DNA from: JBGOUV01 sp041477815
Lineage (GTDB): Bacteria > Acidobacteriota > Terriglobia > Bryobacterales > JACQDG01
DNA length: 28,605 bases
Assembly (NCBI GenBank): GCA_041477815.1
Contig: JBGOUV010000032.1
Coordinates: 1-28,605, forward strand
Direction: 5' to 3'
Positions 23,465 through 28,605 of this stretch are shown here, in pieces. Within the stretch, counting starts at the first letter, position 1, and each line of letters begins with the position of its first letter. Made by a program: the position numbers and the translations under genes. Below the pieces are notes generated by a model. It was given only the letters and a program-made list of their open reading frames with translations. It was not told the DNA's origin and did not search any database.

Positions 23465-24790
23465 ATGCATACGCGAACTCGCTTTTGGGTCATGCTGCTC
23501 GGCCTGACCTGGGGTGGGATCCTCAGTCTGGCCCAGCAGGGCCCGGCGCCGGCTCCCGCGCCCGCCCCCACTGCCGGACCCACCACGTCACCCGGGCCCG
23601 GACGCGACCCTGGCGCCCAGCCTGGGCGAGGCCAGCAACAGCCCGGCTTCGAACAGCCCGGACGCCAGCAGCAGGACCAGATGCGTCCCTTCGAGCAGCG
23701 GCCCATCTTCCTCTCCGGGAAGGTGATGTTGGAAGACGGCACGCCGCCGCCGGAGTCTGTAACGATTGAGATGGTCTGCAACGGCCAGGTCCGTCCCCAG
23801 GCCTACACCGACAGCAAGGGTCGTTTCAGCTTCCAGGTCGGCCAGCAGGGCAACGTCATGATGGACGCCAGTGTCTCGTCGGCCAACAGTGTCGGCCCTG
23901 GTCGTAACTCCGGCGGTTTTGGCGGGTTCCCCTCCGGCGCCAGTAGCGTCAGTGGCATGGGTCAAGCCGACTTCATGGGTTGCGAGCTACGCGCCTCCCT
24001 CCCCGGCTTCCGGTCGGAAAACGTCATGCTCAACCGGCGCAGCATGTTCGATAACCCCGATGTCGGCACGATCATCCTCCGCCACTTGGCCAACGTCCAG
24101 GGAACCGCGATCAGCTTTACGACCCTCAAGGCTCCCAATAACGCCAAGAAATCGTTCGAGAAAGCCCAGAAGTCGCTGCAGCAGAAGCCCCCCAAACACT
24201 CCGAGGCGGCCAAGGAATTGGAGAAGGCCGTCCAAATCTATCCCGAGTTCGCAGCCGCCTGGAATATGCTCGGCGAATGCAAGCTGGCCGCCAAAGATGA
24301 GGAAGGCGCCCGCCAGGCCTTCGAGAAATCCATGGCCGCCGACGCCAAGTACACCAACCCCTACCTCCAACTCGCCGTCCTCGACCTGCGGGCCAGTCAC
24401 TGGAAGGAGGCCGCCGAAATCACCGGCCGCCTCAACCAGCTCAATCCCTATATCGCCCAGGCGCACTATTTCAACGCCATCGCCAACTTCAATCTGAACA
24501 AGATGGAGCTGGCGGAAAAGGCCGCCCGCAGCGCCATGGAGCGCTCCGAAGGCGGCCGCTTCCCGCACGCCCATCATTTGCTCGGGGCCATCCTCGCCCG
24601 CCAGGGCAACTTTCCCTCGGCGGCGGACGAATTCCGGACTTATCTGAAACTGTCTCCCAACGCCGCCGAGGCCGACCAGCTCAAGCGGCAGTTGACTGAG
24701 TGGGAAGGCCTCGGCGTGATCCAGAAGGCGGAAGCCGCGCCGCAGGCCGCCTCCACCAAGGAGACCGAAAAGGAGAAACAGAAACCATGA
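23465..24790 (+). CDS. Exported TPR-repeat protein with Pro/Gln-rich linker
   Basis: The 441-residue protein starts at the ATG at 23465 with GGAAGGAGG upstream. Residues 1-24 are a signal peptide. Residues 25-75 are low-complexity (Pro-Ala, then Gly/Gln/Arg-rich). Residues 78-230 look like a carboxypeptidase-regulatory/beta-sandwich part (LSGKVMLEDGTPPPESVTIE, then SKGRFSFQVG). From about 245 there are tandem tetratricopeptide repeats (AAKELEKAVQIYPEFAAAWN, then ARQAFEKSMAADAKYTNPYL), ending in a Lys/Glu-rich tail. Probable role: periplasmic scaffold for protein contacts; no enzyme motif is seen. Its stop overlaps the start of the peroxiredoxin gene (ATGA), so the two are coupled. Confidence 0.88.
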   Translation: MHTRTRFWVMLLGLTWGGILSLAQQGPAPAPAPAPTAGPTTSPGPGRDPGAQPGRGQQQPGFEQPGRQQQDQMRPFEQRPIFLSGKVMLEDGTPPPESVTIEMVCNGQVRPQAYTDSKGRFSFQVGQQGNVMMDASVSSANSVGPGRNSGGFGGFPSGASSVSGMGQADFMGCELRASLPGFRSENVMLNRRSMFDNPDVGTIILRHLANVQGTAISFTTLKAPNNAKKSFEKAQKSLQQKPPKHSEAAKELEKAVQIYPEFAAAWNMLGECKLAAKDEEGARQAFEKSMAADAKYTNPYLQLAVLDLRASHWKEAAEITGRLNQLNPYIAQAHYFNAIANFNLNKMELAEKAARSAMERSEGGRFPHAHHLLGAILARQGNFPSAADEFRTYLKLSPNAAEADQLKRQLTEWEGLGVIQKAEAAPQAASTKETEKEKQKP

Positions 24791-25311
24791 AACTACTGCG
24801 TCCCCTCGCGGTCGCGCTCGTCGCGCTCGCCGTTGGCGCGGGCTCGGCTCCGGCTCAGACCAAGCTGAAGGTTGGCGACGCCGCCCCGGACTTCACGCTG
24901 CCTGCCACCACCGGCAAGCCCGTACACCTCGCCGATTTCAAGGGCAAGAAGAACGTCGTGCTGGCCTTCTTTGTCCTGGCTTTCACCGGTGGTTGAACGA
25001 AGGAAATGAAGGCGTACCAGGATGGTATCGCCAAATTTCAGGAGTCGGACACCGAAGTGTTCGGCATCAGCGTCGATTCCCTTCCTGCCAATCAGCACTG
25101 GGCCGGGGAGCTCGGCCTCAGTTTCCCGCTATTGAGTGATTTCACCCGCAAAGTTTCCACCGACTACGGCATCCTCAACATCGAGCGCGGCTTCGCCAAC
25201 CGCCTTACCTTCGTAGTCGACAAGGAAGGCAAGATCGCCCACATCGAGGAAGGCAAGACCGCCATCGATCCGGCCGGAGCTTTGCAGGCCTGCAGTCGCC
25301 TGAAACACTAG
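24787..25311 (+). CDS. Selenocysteine-containing peroxiredoxin (AhpC/TSA type), in-frame TGA at 24994
   Basis: Read through the TGA at 24994-24996, the frame gives 174 residues. Residues 1-23 are a signal peptide. LKVGDAAPDFTLPATTGKPV starts a thioredoxin-fold peroxiredoxin. VLAFFVLAFTGG-U70-TKEM places the TGA exactly where the family has its peroxidatic Cys (F-T-x-x-C-T-x-E). The domain then continues intact with FGISVDSLPANQHWAGELGL, FPLLSD and LTFVVDKEGKIAHI up to TAG. C169 near the C-terminus could be a resolving Cys. A good SECIS-like stem-loop follows the TGA. Known role of the family: peroxide reduction; Sec would raise reactivity. The ATG overlaps the TPR stop. The alternative, a nonsense mutation, is less likely because no other decay is seen. 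Confidence 0.9.
25003..25039 (+). promoter_or_regulatory. Bacterial SECIS-like stem-loop for Sec insertion
   Basis: Lower stem GAAAT/ATTTC (25003-25007 with 25035-25039), a small internal loop, GGCG/CGCC (25011-25014 with 25029-25032), a bulged T, then TACC/GGTA (25015-25018 with 25024-25027) with apical loop AGGAT (25019-25023). The loop starts 22 bases after the TGA and has G at its second position. Both features fit the known rules for bacterial SECIS elements read by SelB. Confidence 0.78.
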
Positions 25312-25318
25312 GTTTCAG
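25300..25318 (+). terminator. Small hairpin at the peroxiredoxin stop codon
   Basis: CTGAAAC (25300-25306) pairs perfectly with GTTTCAG (25312-25318) around ACTAG, which contains the stop codon. No U-run follows. It may end transcription weakly or protect the mRNA 3' end. Confidence 0.3.
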
Positions 25319-25748
25319 ACCGCCTGAAGAAGCGCTATAAGACACTTGCCATCTGAAATGTTTGCAGCTACACGGCGGGGCACAATCTTCCTGTAGGTCG
25401 GGAGGCGATGTCAGCCGCCTGCTCGAAACGCATGATGGCGCGTCATGGCGCGTTGATCCGCGTCACTTATCCGGGTGTGGCTGCGGGGCGACCTGTCGCC
25501 GGGCCGTGCAGATCCGGACGCGCCACGTTGTCGGCATCGGTTGAGTGTCGTGCTGCCACCAACGTCGCCAGTTACAATGTGTACGCTGTCCGTTGAAACG
25601 GAGTTGAGCACGCCCCAAGCGGCAGGAAGAGGGGGCTTCTTTGCCCGATGGGTGACAAATTGCGCATCCAAACGAGTGCCGACGCGAGAGACACCAGATC
25701 TCATTTGCCAATTTAGAATCAACAGAGACAGCCGCCCGACATTCACGG
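25319..25748. other. 430-bp intergenic region, no gene recognised
   Basis: This stretch lies between two convergent transcription units. Short open frames on both strands show no ribosome site, domain or biased composition. No tRNA or clear repeat was seen. Confidence 0.5.
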
Positions 25749-26099
25749 TCAGAACACCATGACCTTGTCCGCCTCCTTCGTCCAGGAAGTCAGCTCCTCC
25801 ATCGAACTTCGATGGACGCCTGGCGCGAGCGCTTCAGGCTTGAGACCGCGAGCGTCCATACAGGAGCCGCAGACACCGATCTTGCCGCCCTTCGACGAGA
25901 GGATCTTCAGCATCCGTTCGATATTGTAGTAGCCATTGGGCGTTGTCTGGCCCGCGACTGCGCCAGAAGCCGCATCGCCCATCAAGAACACCGACACGCT
26001 CGTCTCTTCGTCTTTAACCAGAGAGTTTGCCAGGCGAAGACCGTTGTAGCTGCGTTCGGTTCCGTACGGAGGATCATTCAGAATGATGAGATAGTTCAT
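25749..26099 (-). CDS. DsrE/DsrF-like sulfur-relay protein
   Basis: The 116-residue protein starts at the ATG at 26099 with AGGAG 6 bases upstream, 27 bases after the flavoprotein gene. It opens MNYLIILNDPPYGTERSYNGLRL (first and last parts are family-typical) and has VSVFLMGDA and GGKIGVCGSCMDARGL; the Cys residues in CGSC are candidate persulfide carriers. DsrE-family proteins accept and pass sulfane sulfur. As the last gene of the ArsR-rhodanese operon it is a natural partner for the rhodanese and the sulfide-oxidising flavoprotein. Confidence 0.9.
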   Translation of the reverse strand: MNYLIILNDPPYGTERSYNGLRLANSLVKDEETSVSVFLMGDAASGAVAGQTTPNGYYNIERMLKILSSKGGKIGVCGSCMDARGLKPEALAPGVHRSSMEELTSWTKEADKVMVF

Positions 26100-26126
26100 T
26101 GCTGCTCCTATCGAAGAAATAAGGAC

Positions 26127-27365
26127 TCATAGAGTGATTGGTATGCCGTAGAGCCTTCCGCCGGCTCTCACGACCCAGCCGATCAAGGATCGCCGGAGGC
26201 CGACCGGGGCCAGCCACCATTTCTCGAAAAGCACCTTGCCCAAATGCCACGCCTTGCCGATCTGCCGCAGTTGCACATTTGGCGCCGGTTCGCTGAAGAA
26301 ATTGCCAAAGGCGAAGCCGGCGAGATCGTCCCCGGCCTCCAGCATGCAGTACCCGTCTCCGCAGAACATCGCCTGGCAGGGGCGGCCGGCGATCTCCGCC
26401 ACGATTCGCTGAGCGACGACTTCCGCCTGCGCGTGCGCGAACACGCCCGCCTTTGGCAACATCAGGGGCACGTCCGGCTTCCATCGTCCTGGAATCGGAA
26501 TCGCCGTGACATCGCCGAGGGCGTAGATACCGTCTTGACTCGTGCGTAACGTGTGTGGGTCGACAGGAATCCAGCCGGTCTGGTTTGTGAGCCCGGCGTC
26601 CACGACAGCCTTCGGCGCCCGGTGCGGAGGCACCGCTACCAGCAGGTCGTAGGTGAAACCCTGCCCAGTATCGAATGTCAGTTCCCGCGCACCTGGGTCG
26701 ACCGCGGCTAGTTTATGGAGTGGGTGAAACTCTATCGCCTTGGCCGCCAGCATGCCTCGGACGGCCTCTCCAAGCTGCGGCCCGGCTACCGGCATGGGCT
26801 GCGACTCGGGTGTGAACAGGTGGATCTCTACCTTGGCGGACAGGCCGCGTCGGCGGAAGTAATCCGCGATTAGCATGGCCCCTTCATGAGGCGCTCCGGG
26901 GCACTTGTACGGTATCGCGGAAACCACCACGGCAATGCGCCCACCGGAGAAAGCCTGGAGGGTTTCTCGAAGGCTGGCAGCGCCAGCGAAAGTGAAGAAC
27001 GTGTGCGAAGCGCCCGCCAGTCCTGGGATGGCATCGGGGGCCAGATCGGCGCCCAGCGCCACGATCAAGCGATCGTACGCGATTTCAGTCGCGCTCGTCC
27101 TCACCTTTCGATGCACCGCGTCGATGCCGAGAACTTCCGCCTGGACGAGTTCGACGCCTCGGCGCAGCAGTCCGGCCAATGGCCTGCGAATCTGGTCCGG
27201 CTTACGATCTCCGGTCATGAGCCAAAGGAACGAGGGAGCGAAGACGTGCTGCGCATTCCTTTCCACTAGCACCACGCGGTGAGCGGCCGGTAGTTGCCGG
27301 CGGATTTCGTTGGCGGCCACCATGCCTCCCACGCCGCCACCAAGCACTACGATCGTTGATTGCAT
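26127..27365 (-). CDS. Sulfide:quinone oxidoreductase-like FAD-dependent protein
   Basis: The 412-residue product starts at the ATG at 27365, which has GAGGAG 6 bases upstream; a GTG 15 bases earlier overlaps the small ORF and is less likely. The FAD-binding motif is VVLGGGVGGMVAANE at the N-terminus. C155 in SAIPYKCPGAPHEGAML corresponds to a conserved redox Cys of sulfide:quinone reductases, and YALGDVTAIP is the second FAD motif. The Cys expected earlier, in the region FFTFAGAASL, is absent. Two further Cys are in FCGDGYCMLEAG. So it is an SQR/FCSD-related enzyme that may oxidise sulfide or persulfide, but whether it is a true SQR is unclear. Quinone is the expected acceptor. Confidence 0.87.
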   Translation of the reverse strand: MQSTIVVLGGGVGGMVAANEIRRQLPAAHRVVLVERNAQHVFAPSFLWLMTGDRKPDQIRRPLAGLLRRGVELVQAEVLGIDAVHRKVRTSATEIAYDRLIVALGADLAPDAIPGLAGASHTFFTFAGAASLRETLQAFSGGRIAVVVSAIPYKCPGAPHEGAMLIADYFRRRGLSAKVEIHLFTPESQPMPVAGPQLGEAVRGMLAAKAIEFHPLHKLAAVDPGARELTFDTGQGFTYDLLVAVPPHRAPKAVVDAGLTNQTGWIPVDPHTLRTSQDGIYALGDVTAIPIPGRWKPDVPLMLPKAGVFAHAQAEVVAQRIVAEIAGRPCQAMFCGDGYCMLEAGDDLAGFAFGNFFSEPAPNVQLRQIGKAWHLGKVLFEKWWLAPVGLRRSLIGWVVRAGGRLYGIPITL

Positions 27366-27376
27366 CTTGTCTCCTC

Positions 27377-27532
27377 TCACACTCCTTTGACAACGCCGCG
27401 TTCGTTCACGATGCCCACGACCAAGTTGTCGGCGAGAAGCCCGAACTCGCGCGCCACCTCGTCGTTGCGCTGCCGAACCGCCGAGGTGATCGCCAGGGCC
27501 AGACCGATAACGAGCCGAGGGCGGTCGCGCAT
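27377..27532 (-). CDS. Small 51-residue protein in the sulfur operon, function unknown
   Basis: The minus strand from the ATG at 27532 to the TGA at 27377 encodes 51 residues. It begins MRDRPRLVIGLALAITSAVR and ends NERGVVKGV. It fills the gap between the rhodanese-regulator stop (6 bases before its ATG) and the flavoprotein start (11 bases after its stop), leaving room only for their ribosome sites. A GTAGGTG sequence lies before its ATG. That packing suggests it is translated. Residues 7-19 are hydrophobic but short for a membrane helix. I recognise no family; it could be the remnant of a longer gene. Confidence 0.55.
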   Translation of the reverse strand: MRDRPRLVIGLALAITSAVRQRNDEVAREFGLLADNLVVGIVNERGVVKGV

Positions 27533-27538
27533 GAGCAC

Positions 27539-28216
27539 CTACTTCTCCTCACCGACAGCGACCGCAAAGCCCCTCGCTTGCCAGTCCCGAACCCCGTCCT
27601 CCAGCCGAAATGCCATGAAGCCCCGGGCCGTGAGCATGTCCACCGCTTCCACCGCGAGCACGCAATAAGGCCCGCGGCAGTAAGCCACAATCTCCCGGTC
27701 GTGTGGCAACTCCCCCAGCCGGCGCTCGAGTTCCTTCAGCGGGATGGACAAGGCGCCTGGCAGATGACCGGCGCGAAACTCCTCGGGCGGCCGCACGTCC
27801 AGCACGGTCACCGCACCGTCCCGCACTTTGGCCAGGAGCTGTTCGCGGTCGACGGCCTGCAACCCCTGCCGCCTCTCCAAGAAGTTCCGGGTGATCTCGC
27901 GGATGTCGGCCAGTCGTGCCTCAGCCAATGACCGAAGCGAATGGAAGAACTGACATACCTGCTCGTCGGCCAAGCGGTAGGTGACGAAGAGGCCCGCCTT
28001 CTCTGCCTCTACCAGCCGAGCCTCGCGGAGCGCCTTCAGATGTTGGGAGGTGTTAGCCAGGCCGAGGCCTGCTTCGTTGGCGAGGGCCTCCACAGTCCTT
28101 GGTCCCTGGCACAAGAGGTCAAGCAGCTCCAGCCGGCTTGGGTTAGAGATGGCCTTACCGATGCGGGCGAACTGTTCGTAGATGGCGGTCTTGAAGCGGC
28201 GGTTTCGGCTTGCCAT
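27539..28216 (-). CDS. ArsR-family regulator fused to a rhodanese domain
   Basis: Of 225 residues, 1-100 form a winged helix (ISNPSRLELLDLLCQGPR, then recognition helix NTSQHLKALREARLVE) and 115-225 a rhodanese domain (VTVLDVRPPEEFRAGHLPGA, catalytic loop C180-RGPY-C185, and WQARGF). C36 at the end of helix 2 and C88 after the wing lie where persulfide-sensing ArsR proteins such as BigR/SqrR keep their redox pair, so a sulfur-sensing repressor is likely (inference). The rhodanese part can carry sulfane sulfur. It is first in an operon with the 51-residue ORF, the SQR-like flavoprotein and DsrE, and probably represses it through the inverted repeat over its own promoter. Confidence 0.93.
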   Translation of the reverse strand: MASRNRRFKTAIYEQFARIGKAISNPSRLELLDLLCQGPRTVEALANEAGLGLANTSQHLKALREARLVEAEKAGLFVTYRLADEQVCQFFHSLRSLAEARLADIREITRNFLERRQGLQAVDREQLLAKVRDGAVTVLDVRPPEEFRAGHLPGALSIPLKELERRLGELPHDREIVAYCRGPYCVLAVEAVDMLTARGFMAFRLEDGVRDWQARGFAVAVGEEK

Positions 28217-28223
28217 GGCTTTT

Positions 28224-28249
28224 CTTCAGTAATTTACAATCTATTGAAG
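28224..28249. promoter_or_regulatory. Imperfect inverted repeat, candidate ArsR-rhodanese operator
   Basis: Minus strand: arms CTTCAATAGATT and AAATTACTGAAG around GT match at 9 of 12 positions. It covers the -10 box of the operon promoter. This layout suits repression by the ArsR-type protein encoded just downstream (inference). Confidence 0.5.
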
Positions 28250-28266
28250 TAATAGAACGATGTCAA
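28238..28266 (-). promoter_or_regulatory. Sigma-70 promoter of the sulfur operon
   Basis: Minus strand: TTGACA (28261-28266), a 17-base spacer, then TAGATT (28238-28243), 21 bases before the regulator ATG at 28216. The -35 is a consensus match. Confidence 0.75.
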
Positions 28267-28481
28267 GTACCTTTCCCGGTGTCATTACAGGGAGGCCAAA
28301 GGCCACCGAGAGCCGCCAACGCGGGCTGGATATTACACGCCTTTTCAGGGAGCCCGCATGGGCCTGCGGCCCGCCAAAGCGGATGAGATGCGGTCGGCCG
28401 GTCGTCGTGGAATCAATGACTTGCGCCGCGTCTTCAACGAGCGGATACCCCGATCCACCGCAAAAACCGCTCCGTTGAAAA
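28267..28481. other. Intergenic region, no gene recognised
   Basis: No supported reading frame. The minus strand has a protein-like but unrecognised stretch (VEDAAQVIDSTTTGRPHLIR) without a start. The 15-mer at 28410-28424 differs by one base from 23331-23345, next to the transposon. Confidence 0.4.
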
Positions 28482-28605
28482 TCACCTCGCGGGGCTGACG
28501 ACTGGTGGAGGGTTGGCCGGGGTGAGAGTGACCTGGTAGCCCAGCTTGCGCAAGGCCTGGGCCAGTTTTTGGGCCCGCCGTTTTTTAGCTTGGGGCGTGG
28601 TCTCC
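28482..28605 (-). CDS. C-terminal 40 residues of a protein running off the right edge, possibly a transposase
   Basis: The minus strand is open from the window edge to a TGA at 28482-28484. The end is basic then Pro-rich: AKKRRAQKLAQALRKLGYQV, then TLTPANPPPVVS. Such a Lys/Arg helix followed by LGYQVTL and a Pro tail resembles the ends of several insertion-sequence transposases, but 40 residues are too few to name a family. It could equally be another DNA-binding protein. Confidence 0.4.
   Translation of the reverse strand, partial: ETTPQAKKRRAQKLAQALRKLGYQVTLTPANPPPVVSPAR

Noticed and set aside
24700..24996. Separate short ORF ending at the TGA at 24994, with a second ORF from 25006
   Set aside because: Both pieces are in the same phase and form one peroxiredoxin across the TGA, so I treat them as one selenoprotein gene.
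25300..25318. Strong intrinsic terminator after the peroxiredoxin gene
   Set aside because: The 7-bp hairpin has no U-run, so I list it only as a weak structure.
25362..25746. Small ORFs on both strands between peroxiredoxin and DsrE genes
   Set aside because: No ribosome site, no domain and no coding-like composition.
28260..28478. 72-codon plus-strand ORF upstream of the sulfur operon
   Set aside because: It begins inside the operon promoter region, has no ribosome site and no recognisable domain.

Overview
The window is GC-rich, densely packed bacterial DNA. It most resembles an acidobacterium of the Solibacter/Bryobacter type (inference). The support is an Oar-like TonB-dependent receptor with an N-terminal carboxypeptidase-regulatory domain, a sulfatase, a DUF4097 protein coupled to a sigma-54 response regulator, an HpcH/HpaI aldolase with a signal peptide, a DUF1080 remnant and a selenocysteine peroxiredoxin.

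Layout. 1-1743: an operon on the minus strand with a DUF4097 protein and a sigma-54 activator that runs off the left edge, preceded by a textbook -24/-12 promoter. 1866-4018: a secreted VOC protein, an orphan FHA piece and an HpcH/HpaI aldolase. 4039-10696: a TonB receptor, sulfatase, YetF-like membrane protein and MFS transporter, all on the plus strand and plausibly a glycan/organic-acid uptake group. 10819-13366: a decayed VOC C-terminus, an M2 metallopeptidase lipoprotein and an unknown 208-residue protein. 13474-15374: an overlapping RloA/RloB (AbiL-like) gene pair, likely phage defence. 15375-17909: an EamA transporter, a frameshifted DUF1080 remnant and a GH43-like propeller protein. 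17911-19734: a full DsbD-type thiol:disulfide transporter.

19758-23325 is a 3568-bp transposon with 46-bp inverted ends (2 mismatches). It holds an IS1595-type transposase and, on the opposite strand, a ParB-like protein and a D12-class adenine methyltransferase as cargo. It sits between dsbD and a TPR protein gene. Immediately after the TPR gene, and overlapping it, lies a peroxiredoxin gene whose peroxidatic residue is an in-frame TGA. A good bacterial SECIS-like stem-loop follows the TGA, so this is very probably a selenoprotein and not two broken ORFs.

25749-28266: a four-gene sulfur operon on the minus strand: an ArsR regulator fused to rhodanese, a previously unlisted 51-residue protein, a sulfide:quinone-reductase-like flavoprotein and a DsrE protein. 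It has a strong promoter overlapped by an inverted repeat. The right edge holds the C-terminal end of what may be another transposase. No tRNA, rRNA or CRISPR array was found.
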